Source: Hetaerina americana (lineage: Eukaryota; Arthropoda; Insecta; Odonata; Calopterygidae). Taken from it: a stretch of 64,000 nucleotides of DNA. Below the pieces are notes generated by a model. It had not been told where the DNA came from, ran no database searches, and was given only the letters and a program-made list of their open reading frames with translations. This document shows, in pieces, positions 36,039-47,238 of the stretch; the stretch's first letter is position 1; every line of letters starts with the position of its first letter. The DNA lies in the NCBI GenBank assembly GCA_022747635.1, contig JAKTNV010000023.1, positions 8,802,678 through 8,866,677 on the forward strand. The letters run 5' to 3'. The translations under genes and the position numbers were made by a program.

Positions 36039-39000
36039 TCTAGGTGAAAATCTCACTCGACACAAATCAAACAAAAATGTTTCCATGGTGTGTATTGTGT
36101 TCATTTTCATCAAATAAATAAAATTAAACCCAGAATAAATCCTGAAAGACAAGAAATGAGCATAAAAGATGCTTCAGCGCAAGTGTTAATGTTACTATAA
36201 GAGCCAAATTTCTAAAAATATTGCGAAAAGCAACAATTTTCATTTTTAGAGTGAATGTTTGAGGTGTATAGAAGGCATTTATTTCATTTTTAGAAAATTT
36301 AATTTTTCACATTTTTCCGTGAAAAGTGCCAATACCCCCCCCTTTGGTTCTAGGTGAAAATCTCACTCGACACAAATCAAACTAAAATGTTTCCATGGTG
36401 TGTATTGTTGTTCATTTTCATCAAATAAATAAAATAAAACTCAGAATACATCCTGAAAGAAAAGAAATGAGCATAAAAGATGCTTCAGCGCAAGTGTTAT
36501 GTTCACTAAAAGAGCAAAAATTTCTAAAAATTCTGCGAAAAACAATAATCTTCTATTTTAGAGTGAATGTTTGAGGTGTATAGAAGGCATTTATTTCATT
36601 TTTAGAAAATTTAATTTTTCATATTTTTCCATGAAAAGTGCCAATACCCCCCCTTTCGGTTCTAGGTGAAAATCTCACTCGACCCAAATCAAACAAAAAT
36701 GTTTCCATGGTGTGTATTGTTGTTCATTTTCATCAAATAAACAAAATTAAACCCAGAATAAATCCTGAAAAACAAGAAATGAGCATAAAAGATGCTTCAG
36801 CGCAAGTGTTATTCTTACAATAAGAGCCCAAATTTCTAAAAATAATGCGAAAAAACCACAATCTTCTTTTTTGGAGGGAATGTTTGAGGTGTATAGAAGG
36901 CATTTATTTCATTTTTAGAAAATTTAATTTTTCACATTTTTCCGTGAAAAGTGCCAATACCCCCCACTTTGGGTTCTAGGTGAAAATCTCACTCGATACA
37001 AATCAAAAAAAATGTTTCCATGGTGTGTATTGTTGTTCATTTTCATCAAATAAACAAAATTAAACCCAGAATAAATCCTGAAAAACAAGAAATGAGCATA
37101 AAAGATGCTTCAGCGCAAGTGTTATTCTTACTATAAGAGCCCAAATTTCTAAAAATATTGCGAAAAACCACAATCTTCTGTTTTGGAGTGAATGTTTGAG
37201 GTGTATAGAAGGCATTTATTTCATTTTTAGAAAATTTAATTTTTCACATTTTTCCGTGAAAAGTGCCAATACCCTTTGGGTTCTAGGTGAAAATCTCACT
37301 CGATACAAATCAAAAAAAATGTTTCCATGGTGTTTATTGTTGTTCATTTTCATCAAATAAACAAAATTAAACCCAGAATAAATCCTGAAAAACAAGAAAT
37401 GAGCATAAAAGATGCTTCAGCGCAAGTGTTATTCTTACTATAAGAGCCCAAATTTCTAAAAATATTGCGAAAAACCACAATCTTCTTTTTTGGAGTGAAT
37501 GTTTGAGGTGTATAGAAGGCATTTATTTCATTTTTAGGAAATTTAATTTTTCACATTTTTCCGTGAAAAGTGACAATACCCTTTGGGTTCTAGGTGAAAA
37601 TCTCACTAGACACAAATCAAACAAATGTTTCCATGGTGTGTATTGTTGTTCATTTTCATCAAAGAAAAAAAATTAAACCCAGAATAAATCCTGAAAAACA
37701 AGAAATGAGCATAAAAGATGCTTCAGCGCAAGTGTTATTCTTACTATAAGAGCCCAAATTTCAAAAAATAATGCGAAAAACCACAATCTTCTTTTTTGGA
37801 GTGAATGTTTGAGGTGTATAGAAGGCTTTTATTTCATTTTTAGAAAATTTAATTTTTCACATTTTTCCATGAAAAGTGCCAATACACCCCCTTTCGGTTC
37901 TAGGTGAAAATCTCACTCGACCCAAATCAAACAAAAATGTTTCCATGGTGTGTATTGTTGTTCATTTTCATCAAATAAACAAAATTAAACCCAGAATAAA
38001 TCCTGAAGGACAATAAATGAGCATAAAAGATGCTTCAGCGCAAGTGTTATTGTTACTAAAAGAGCAAAAATTTCTATAAATTTTGCGAAAAACAATAATC
38101 TTCTATTTTAGAGTGAATGTTTGAGGTGTATAGAAGGCATTTATTTCATTTTTAGAAAATTTAATTTTTCACATTTTTCCATGAAAAGTGCCAATACCCC
38201 CCCTTTCGGTTCTAGGTGAAAATCTCACTCGACCCAAATCAAACAAAAATGTTTCCATGGTGTGTATTGTTGTTCATTTTCATCAAATAAACAAAATTAA
38301 ACCCAGAATAAATCCTGAAAAACAAGAAATGAGCTTAAAAGATGCTTCAGCGCAAGTGTTATTCTTACTATAAGAGCCCAAATTTCAAAAAATAATGCGA
38401 AAAACCACAATCTTCTTTTTTGGAGTGAATGTTTGAGGTGTATAGAAGGCATTTATTTCATTTTTAGAAAATTTAATTTTTCACATTTTTCCGTGAAAAG
38501 TGCCAATACCCCCCCCTTTGGGTTCTAGGTGAAAAAATCACTCGATACAAATCAAAAAAAATGTTTCCATGGTGTGTATTGTTGTTCATTTTCATCAAAT
38601 AAACAAAATTAAACCCAGAATAAATCCTGAAAAACAAGAAATGAGCATAAAAGATGCTTCAGCGCAAGTGTTATTCTTACTATAAGAGCCCAAATTTCTA
38701 AAAATATTGCGAAAAACCACAATCTTCTGTTTTGGAGTGAATGTTTGAGGTGTATAGAAGGCATTTATTTCATTTTTAGAACATTTAATTTTTCACATTT
38801 TTCCATGAAAAGTGCCAATACCCCCCCCCTTTGGGTTCTAGGTGAAAATCTCACTCGACTCAAATCAAACAAAAATGTTTCCATGGTGTGTATTCTTGTT
38901 CATTTTCATCAAATAAACAAAAAAAAACCCAGAATAAATCCTGAAGGACAAGAAATGAGCATAAAAGATGCTTCAGCGCAAGTGTTATTCTTAATATTAG

Positions 39001-39149
39001 AGCCCAAATTTCTAAAAATATTGCGAAAAACCACAATCTTCTTTTTTGGAGTGAATGTTTGAGGTGTATAGAAGGCATTTATTTCATTTTTAGAAAATTT
39101 AATTTTTCACATTTTTCCGTGAAAAGTGCCAATCCCCCCCCCTTTGGGT
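36039..39149 (+). repeat. HOR-C copy 1 (10 monomers, 3.11 kb)
   Basis: Anchors 36039, 36349, 36661, 36975, 37282, 37589, 37899, 38211, 38524 and 38837. The opening series is a TAAGAGCCAAATTTC monomer, a CAAACTAAAATG monomer with TTATGTTCACT, a CGACCC monomer with TTACAATAAG and TTGGAGGG, then CGATAC monomers. It returns at 39150, 39462, 39774 and 40086, a shift of 3111-3113 bp. The first short-C copies (ATACCCTTTGGG) appear here at 37282 and 37589. Confidence 0.75.
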
Positions 39150-40703
39150 TCTAGGTGAAAATCTCACTCGACACAAATCAAACAAAAATGTTTCCATGGT
39201 GTGTATTGTTGTTCATTTTCATCAAATAAACAAAATTAAACCCAGAATAAATCCTGAAAGACAAGAAATGACCATAAAAGATGCTTCAGCGCAAGTGTTA
39301 ATGTTACTATAAGAGCCAAATTTCTAAAAATATTGCGAAAAGCAACAATTTTCATTTTTAGAGTGAATGTTTGAGGTGTATAGAAGGCATTTATTTCATT
39401 TTTAGAAAATTTAATTTTTCACATTTTTCCGTGAAAAGTGCCAATACCCCCCCCCTTTGGTTCTAGGTGAAAATCTCACTCGACACAAATCAAACTAAAA
39501 TGTTTCCATGGTGTGTATTGTTGTTCATTTTCATTAAATAAATAAAATAAAACTCAGAATAAATCCTGAAAGACAAGAAATGAGCATAAAAGATGCTTCA
39601 GCGCAAGTGTTATGTTTACTAAAAGAGCAAAAATTTCTATAAATTCTGCGAAAAACAATAATCTTCTATTTTAGAGTGAATGTTTGAGGTGTATAGAAGG
39701 CATTTATTTCATTTTTAGAAAATTTAATTTTTCACATTTTTTCATGAAAAGTGCCAATACCCCCCCTTTCGGTTCTAGGTGAAAATCTCACTCGACCCAA
39801 ATCATACAAAAATGTTTCCATGGTGTGTATTGTTGTTCATTTTCATCAAATAAACAAAATTAAACCCAGAATAAATCCTGAAAAACAAGAAATGAGCATA
39901 AAAGATGCTTCAGCGCAAGTGTTATTCTTACAATAAGAGCCCAAATTTCTAAAAATAATGCGAAAAACCACAATCTTCTTTTTTGGAGGGAATGTTTGAG
40001 GTGTATAGAAGGCATTTATTTCATTTTTAGAAAATTTAATTTTTCACATTTTTCCGTGAAAAGTGCCAATACCCCCCCTTTGGGTTCTAGGTGAAAATCT
40101 CACTCGATACAAATCAAAAAAAATGTTTCCATGGTGTGTATTGTTGTTCATTTTCATCAAATAAACAAAATTAAACCCAGAATAAATTCTGAAAAACAAG
40201 AAATGAGCATAAAAGATGCTTCAGCGCAAGTGTTATTCTTACTATAAGAGCCCAAATTTCTAAAAATATTGCGAAAAACCACAATCTTCTTTTTTGGAGT
40301 GAATGTTTGAGGTGTATAGAAGGCATTTATTTCATTTTTAGAAAATTTAATTTTTCACATTTTTCCGTGAAAAGTGCCAATACCCTTTGGGTTCTAGGTG
40401 AAAATCTCACTAGACACAAATCAAACAAATGTTTCCATGGTGTGTATTGTTGTTCATTTTCATCAAATAAACAAAATTAAACCCAGAATAAATCCTGAAA
40501 AACAAGAAATGAGCATAAAAGATGCTTCAGCGCAAGTGTTATTCTTACTATAAGAGCCCAAATTTCTAAAAATATTGCGAAAAACCACAATCTTCTTTTT
40601 TAGAGTGAATGTTTGAGGTGTATAGAAGGCATTTATTTCATTTTTAGAAAATTTAATTTTTCACATTTTTCCATGAAAAGTGCCAATACCCCCCCCTTTG
40701 GGT
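39150..40703 (+). repeat. HOR-C copy 2, partial (5 monomers)
   Basis: Anchors 39150, 39462, 39774, 40086 and 40393. It matches monomers 1-4 and 6 of HOR-C copy 1; the counterpart of monomer 5 (37282) is missing. The shared rare markers CAAACTAAAATG, CTTACAATAAG, TTGGAGGGAATG and CACTAGACAC show true positional copies and not just the same broad class. Confidence 0.7.
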
Positions 40704-42879
40704 TCTAGGTGAAAATCTCACTCGACTCATATCAAACAAAAATGTTTCCATGGTGTGTATTCTTGTTCATTTTCATCAAATAAACAAAAAAAAACCCAGA
40801 ATAAATCCTGAAGGACAAGAAATGAGCATAAAAGATGCTTCAGCGCAAGTGTTATTGTTACTAAAAGAGCAAAAATTTCTATAAATTTTGCGAAAAACAA
40901 TAATCTTCTATTTTAGAGTGAATGTTTGAGGTGTATAGAAGGCATTTATTTCATTTTTAGAAAATTTAATTTTTCACATTTTTCCATGAAAAGTGCCAAT
41001 ACCCCCCCTTTCGGTTCTAGGTGAAAATCTCACTCGACCCAAATCAAACAAAAATGTTTCCATGGTGTGTATTGTTGTTCATTTTCATCAAATAAACAAA
41101 ATTAAACCCAGAATAAATCCTGAAGGACAAGAAATGAGCATAAAAGATGCTTCAGCGGAAGTGTTATTGTTACTAAAAGAGCAAAAATTTCTATAAATTT
41201 TGCGAAAAACAATAATCTTCTATTTTAGAGTGAATGTTTGAGGTGTATAGAAGGCATTTATTTCATTTTTAGAAAATTTAATTTTTCACATTTTTCCATG
41301 AAAAGTGCCAATACCCCCCCTTTCGGTTCTAGGTGAAAATCTCACTCGACTCAAATCAAACAAAAATGTTTCCATGGTGTGTATTCTTGTTCATTTTCAT
41401 CAAATAAACAAAAAAAACCCAGAATAAATCCTGAAGGACAAGAAATGAGCATAAAAGATGCTTCAGCGCAAGTGTTATTCTTACTATTAGAGCCCAAATT
41501 TCTAAAAATATTGCGAAAAACCACAATCTTCTTTTTTGGAGTGAATGTTTGAGGTCTATAGAAGGCATTTATTTCATTTTTAGAAAATTTAATTTTTCAC
41601 ATTTTTCCGTGAAAAGTGCCAATACCCCCCCTTTGGGTTCTAGGTGAAAATCTCACTCGATACAAATAAAAAAAAATGTTTCCATGGTGTGTATTGTTGT
41701 TCATTTTCATCAAATAAACAAAATTAAACCCAGAATAAATCCTAAAAAACAAGGAATGAGCATAAAAGATGCTTCAGCGCAAGTGTTATTCTTACTATAA
41801 GAGCCCAAATTTCTAAAAATATTGCGAAAAACCACAATCTTCTTTTTTGGAGTGAATGTTTGAGGTGTATAGAAGGCATTTATTTCATTTTTAGAAAATT
41901 TAATTTTTCACATTTTTCCGTGAAAAGTGCCAATACCCTTTGGGTTCTAGGTGAAAATCTCACTCGATACAAATCAAAAAAAATGTTTCCATGGTGTGTA
42001 TTGTTGTTCATTTTCATCAAATAAACAAAAAAAAACCCAGAATAAATCCTGAAAAACAAGAAATGAGCATAAAAGATGCTTCAGCGCAAGTGTTAATGTT
42101 ACTAAAAGAGCCCAAATTTCTAAAAATATTGCGAAAAACCACAATCTTCTGTTTTAGAGTGAATTTTTGAGGTGTATAGAAGGCATTTATTTCATTTTTA
42201 GAAAATTTAATTTTTCTCATTTTTCCATGAAAAGTGCCAATACCCCCCCTTTCGGTTCTAGGTGAAAATCTCACTCGACACAAATCAAACAAAAATGTTT
42301 CCATGGTGTGTATTGTTGTTCATTTTCATCAAATAAACAAAAATAAACCCAGAATAAATCCTGAAAGACAAGAAATGAGCATAAAAGATGCTTCAGCGCA
42401 AGTGTTATTGTTACTAAAAGAGCAAAAATTTCTATAAATTTTGCGAAAAACAATAATCTTCTATTTTAGAGTGAATGTTTGAGGTGTATAGAAGGCATTT
42501 ATTTCATTTTTAGAAAATTTAATTTTTCACATTTTTCCATGAAAAGTGCCAATACCCCCCTTTCGGTTCTAGGTGAAAATCTCACTCGACCCAAATCAAA
42601 CAAAAATGTTTCCATGGTGTGTATTGTTGTTCATTTTCATCAAATAAACAAAATTAAACCCAGAATAAATCCTGAAAAACAAGAAATGAGCATAAAAGAT
42701 GCTTCAGCGCAAGTGTTATTGTTACTAAAAGAGCAAAAATTTCTATAAATTTTGCGAAAAACAATAATCTTCTATTTTAGAGTGAATGTTTGAGGTGTAT
42801 AGAAGGCATTTATTTCATTTTTAGAAAATTTAATTTTTCACATTTTTCCATGAAAAGTGCCAATACCCCCCCTTTCGGT
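40704..42879 (+). repeat. Seven-monomer segment with a five-monomer module copied 4981 bp away
   Basis: Anchors 40704, 41016, 41328, 41639, 41946, 42257 and 42568. The first five (CTCATATC; CGACCC/GAAGGAC; CTCAAATC with GAGGTCTATAG; CGATACAAATAAAAAAAAATG; short-C CGATAC) recur at exactly +4981 bp (45685, 45997, 46309, 46620; then 46927) and once more from 47550. The monomers at 42257 and 42568 recur at about +7160 bp (49416 and 49728). One change, CAGCGGAAG at about 41,155, is private. Confidence 0.8.
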
Positions 42880-43190
42880 TCTAGGTGAAAATCTCACTCG
42901 ACCCAAATCAAACAAAAATGTTTCCATGGTGTGTATTGTTGTTCATTTTCATCAAATAAACAAAATTAAACCCAGAATAAATCCTGAAAAACAAGAAATG
43001 AGCATAAAAGATGCTTCAGCGCAAGTGTTATTGTTACTAAAAGAGCAAAAATTTCTATAAATTTTGCGAAAAACAATAATCTTCTATTTTAGAGTGAATG
43101 TTTGAGGTGTATAGAAGGCATTTATTTCATTTTAAAAAATTTAATTTTTCACATTTTTCCATGAAAAGTGCCAATACCCCCCCTTTCGGT
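42880..43190 (+). repeat. Reference monomer (311 bp)
   Basis: A typical copy, phased at TCTAGGTG. Landmarks in order: CTCACTCGAC; an A-rich stretch ending ATGTTTCCATGGTGTGTATT; TTCATTTTCATCAAATAAAC; AACCCAGAATAAATCCTGAA; GAGCATAAAAGATGCTTCAG; CGCAAGTG; a variable stretch of about 30 bp; TTTCTATAAATTTTGCGAAA; TAGAGTGAATGTTTGAGGTG; TATAGAAGGCATTTATTTCA; AGAAAATTTAATTTTTCACA; TTTTTCCATGAAAAGTGCC; then a C-run and CTTTCGGT. A hand count gives about 94 G+C in 311 positions (30%). The length is not a multiple of three and stops occur in every frame, so it is not a coding repeat. 311 bp is about twice a nucleosomal repeat of 155 bp, which fits common satellite sizes, but this is only suggestive. Confidence 0.95.
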
Positions 43191-44748
43191 TCTAGGTGAA
43201 AATCTCACTCGACCCAAATCAAACAAAAATGCTTCCATGGTGTGTATTGTTGTTCATTTTCATCAAATAAACAAAATTAAACCCAGAATAAATCCTGAAA
43301 AACAAGAAATGAGCATAAAAGATGTTTCAGCGCAAGTGTTATTCTTACTATAAGAGCCCAAATTTCTAAAAATATTGCGAAAAACCACAATCTTCTTTTT
43401 TGGAGTGAATGTTTGAGGTGTATAGAAGGCATTTATTTCATTTTTAGAAAATTTAATTTTTCACATTTTTCCATGAAAAGTGCCAATACCCCCCCTTTCG
43501 GTTCTAGGTGAAAATTTCACTCGACCCAAATCAAACAAAAATGTTTCCATGGTGTGTATTGTTGTTCATTTTCATCAAATAAACAAAATTAAACCCAGAA
43601 TAAATCCTGAAAAACAAGAAATGAGCATAAAAGATGCTTCAGCGCAAGTGTTATTCTTACTATAAGAGCCCAAATTTCAAAAAATAATGCGAAAAACCAC
43701 AATCTTCTTTTTTGGAGTGAATGTTTGAGGTGTATAGAAGGCATTTATTTCATTTTTAGAAAATTTAATTTTTCACATTTTTCCGTGAAAAGTGCCAATA
43801 CCCCCCCCTTTGGGTTCTAGGTGAAAATCTCACTCGACACAAATCAAACAAATGTTTCCATGGTGTGTATTGTTGTTCATTTTCATCAAATAAACAAAAT
43901 TAAACCCAGAATAAATCCTGAAAAACAAGAAATGAGCATAAAAGATGCTTCAGCGCAAGTGTTATTCTTACTATAAGAGCCCAAATTTCTAAAAATATTG
44001 CGAAAAACCACAATCTTCTTTTTTAGAGTGAATGTTTGAGGTGTATAGAAGGCATTTATTTCATTTTTAGAAAATTTAATTTTTCACATTTTTCCATGAA
44101 AAGTGCCAATACCCCCCCCTTTGGGTTCTAGGTGAAAATCTCACTCGACTCATATCAAACAAAAATGTTTCCATGGTGTGTATTCTTGTTCATTTTCATC
44201 AAATAAACAAAAAAAAACCCAGAATAAATCCTGAAGGACAAGAAATGAGCATAAAAGATGCTTCAGCGCAAGTGTTATTGTTACTAAAAGAGCAAAAATT
44301 TCTATAAATTTTGCGAAAAACATAATCTTCTATTTTAGAGTGAATGTTTGAGGTGTATAGAAGGCATTTATTTCATTTTTAGAAAATTTAATTTTTCACA
44401 TTTTTCCATGAAAAGTGCCAATACCCCCCCTTTCGGTTCTAGGTGAAAATCTCACTCAACCCAAATCAAACAAAAATGTTTCCATGGTGTGTATTGTTGT
44501 TCATTTTCATCAAATAAACAAAATTAAACCCAGAATAAATCCTGAAGGACAAGAAATGAGCATAAAAGATGCTTCAGCGCAAGTGTTATTGTTACTAAAA
44601 GAGCAAAAATTTCTATAAATTTTGCGAAAAACAATAATCTTCTATTTTAGAGTGAATGTTTGAGGTGTATAGAAGGCATTTATTTCATTTTAAAAAATTT
44701 AATTTTTCACATTTTTCCATGAAAAGTGCCAATACCCCCCCTTTCGGT
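43191..44748 (+). repeat. Five-monomer tandem duplication, first copy (1558 bp)
   Basis: Anchors 43191, 43503, 43816, 44127 and 44438. Markers in order: ATGCTTCC with GATGTTTCAG; AAAATTTCACTCGACCC with TTTCAAAAAATAATG; CACAAATCAAACAAATG; CTCATATC; CTCAACCC. All but the last marker repeat at +1558 bp. The closing monomer (44438) is a junction mosaic. The first two markers appear again at 53765 and 61526. Confidence 0.85.
44438..44748 (+). other. Mosaic monomer closing the five-monomer duplication
   Basis: The head (GAAGGACAAG) matches the monomer at 45997. The tail (CATTTTAAAAAATTT at about 44,690) matches the one at 42880. The exchange lies between about 44,545 and 44,690. A CpG loss, CTCAACCC, at about 44,457 is private. 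Confidence 0.85.
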
Positions 44749-46308
44749 TCTAGGTGAAAATCTCACTCGACCCAAATCAAACAAAAATGCTTCCATGGTG
44801 TGTATTGTTGTTCATTTTCATCAAATAAACAAAATTAAACCCAGAATAAATCCTGAAAAACAAGAAATGAGCATAAAAGATGTTTCAGCGCAAGTGTTAT
44901 TCTTACTATAAGAGCCCAAATTTCTAAAAATATTGCGAAAAACCACAATCTTCTTTTTTGGAGTGAATGTTTGAGGTGTATAGAAGGCATTTATTTCATT
45001 TTTAGAAAATTTAATTTTTCACATTTTTCCATGAAAAGTGCCAATACCCCCCCTTTCGGTTCTAGGTGAAAATTTCACTCGACCCAAATCAAACAAAAAT
45101 GTTTCCATGGTGTGTATTGTTGTTCATTTTCATCAAATAAACAAAATTAAACCCAGAATAAATCCTGAAAAACAAGAAATGAGCATAAAAGATGCTTCAG
45201 CGCAAGTGTTATTCTTACTATAAGAGCCCAAATTTCAAAAAATAATGCGAAGAACCACAATCTTCTTTTTTGGAGTGAATGTTTGAGGTGTATAGAAGGC
45301 ATTTATTTCATTTTTAGAAAATTTAATTTTTCACATTTTTCCGTGAAAAGTGCCAATACCCCCCCCTTTGGGTTCTAGGTGAAAATCTCACTCGACACAA
45401 ATCAAACAAATGTTTCCATGGTGTGTATTGTTGTTCATTTTCATCAAATAAACAAAATTAAACCCAGAATAAATCCTGAAAAACAAGAAATGAGCATAAA
45501 AGATGCTTCAGCGCAAGTGTTATTCTTACTATAAGAGCCCAAATTTCTAAAAATATTGCGAAAAACCACAATCTTCTTTTTTAGAGTGAATGTTTGAGGT
45601 GTATAGAAGGCATTTATTTCATTTTTAGAAAATTTAATTTTTCACATTTTTCCATGAAAAGTGCCAATACCCCCCCCTTTGGGTTCTAGGTGAAAATCTC
45701 ACTCGACTCATATCAAACAAAAATGTTTCCATGGTGTGTATTCTTGTTCATTTTCATCAAATAAACAAAAAAAAACCCAGAATAAATCCTGAAGGACAAG
45801 AAATGAGCATAAAAGATGCTTCAGCGCAAGTGTTATTGTTACTAAAAGAGCAAAAATTTCTATAAATTTTGCGAAAAACAATAATCTTCTATTTTAGAGT
45901 GAATGTTTGAGGTGTATAGAAGGCATTTATTTCATTTTTAGAAAATTTAATTTTTCACATTTTTCCATGAAAAGTGCCAATACCCCCCCTTTCGGTTCTA
46001 GGTGAAAATCTCACTCGACCCAAATCAAACAAAAATGTTTCCATGGTGTGTATTGTTGTTCATTTTCATCAAATAAACAAAATTAAACCCAGAATAAATC
46101 CTGAAGGACAAGAAATGAGCATAAAAGATGCTTCAGCGCAAGTGTTATTGTTACTAAAAGAGCAAAAATTTCTATAAATTTTGCGAAAAACAATAATCTT
46201 CTATTTTAGAGTGAATGTTTGAGGTGTATAGAAGGCATTTATTTCATTTTTAGAAAATTTAATTTTTCACATTTTTCCATGAAAAGTGCCAATACCCCCC
46301 CTTTCGGT
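44749..46308 (+). repeat. Five-monomer tandem duplication, second copy (1560 bp)
   Basis: Anchors 44749, 45061, 45374, 45685 and 45997; follows 43191-44748 directly. A private A-to-G change gives GCGAAGAACCAC at about 45,248. That change is carried onward to about 47,111 by the following six-monomer duplication. This fixes the order of events: the five-monomer duplication came first, then the substitution, then the six-monomer duplication. Confidence 0.85.
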
Positions 46309-47238
46309 TCTAGGTGAAAATCTCACTCGACTCAAATCAAACAAAAATGTTTCCATGGTGTGTATTCTTGTTCATTTTCATCAAATAAACAAAAAAAACC
46401 CAGAATAAATCCTGAAGGACAAGAAATGAGCATAAAAGATGCTTCAGCGCAAGTGTTATTCTTACTATTAGAGCCCAAATTTCTAAAAATATTGCGAAAA
46501 ACCACAATCTTCTTTTTTGGAGTGAATGTTTGAGGTCTATAGAAGGCATTTATTTCATTTTTAGAAAATTTAATTTTTCACATTTTTCCGTGAAAAGTGC
46601 CAATACCCCCCCTTTGGGTTCTAGGTGAAAATCTCACTCGATACAAATAAAAAAAAATGTTTCCATGGTGTGTATTGTTGTTCATTTTCATCAAATAAAC
46701 AAAATTAAACCCAGAATAAATCCTGAAAAACAAGGAATGAGCATAAAAGATGCTTCAGCGCAAGTGTTATTCTTACTATAAGAGCCCAAATTTCTAAAAA
46801 TATTGCGAAAAACCACAATCTTCTTTTTTGGAGTGAATGTTTGAGGTGTATAGAAGGCATTTATTTCATTTTTAGAAAATTTAATTTTTCACATTTTTCC
46901 GTGAAAAGTGCCAATACCCTTTGGGTTCTAGGTGAAAATCTCACTCGATACAAATCAAAAAAAATGTTTCCATGGTGTGTATTGTTGTTCATTTTCATCA
47001 AATAAACAAAATTAAACCCAGAATAAATCCTGAAAAACAAGAAATGAGCATAAAAGATGCTTCAGCGCAAGTGTTATTCTTACTATAAGAGCCCAAATTT
47101 CAAAAAATAATGCGAAGAACCACAATCTTCTTTTTTGGAGTGAATGTTTGAGGTGTATAGAAGGCATTTATTTCATTTTTAGAAAATTTAATTTTTCACA
47201 TTTTTCCGTGAAAAGTGCCAATACCCCCCCCTTTGGGT
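45374..47238 (+). repeat. Six-monomer tandem duplication Q, first copy (1865 bp)
   Basis: Anchors 45374, 45685, 45997, 46309, 46620 and 46927. Markers: CAAACAAATG; CTCATATC; CGACCC/GAAGGAC; GAGGTCTATAG (about 46,532); CAAATAAAAAAAAATG with AACAAGGAATG; a short-C CGATAC monomer whose tail is a mosaic. The block repeats at +1865 bp. It overlaps the second copy of the five-monomer duplication, because successive events reused the same monomers. Confidence 0.85.
46927..47238 (+). other. Mosaic monomer closing the six-monomer duplication Q
   Basis: The head (short-C, CGATAC, eight A) matches 48792. The tail (TTTCAAAAAATAATGCGAAG, TTTTTTGGAG, CCGTG) matches the monomer at 45061, including its private GCGAAG change. 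The switch lies before about 47,100. Confidence 0.85.

Noticed and set aside
42841..42900. Possible CENP-B box at CTTTCGGTTCTAGGTG
   Set aside because: The TTCG core is present, but the required A and the CGGG end are missing. Only part of the monomers have CTTTCGG at all.
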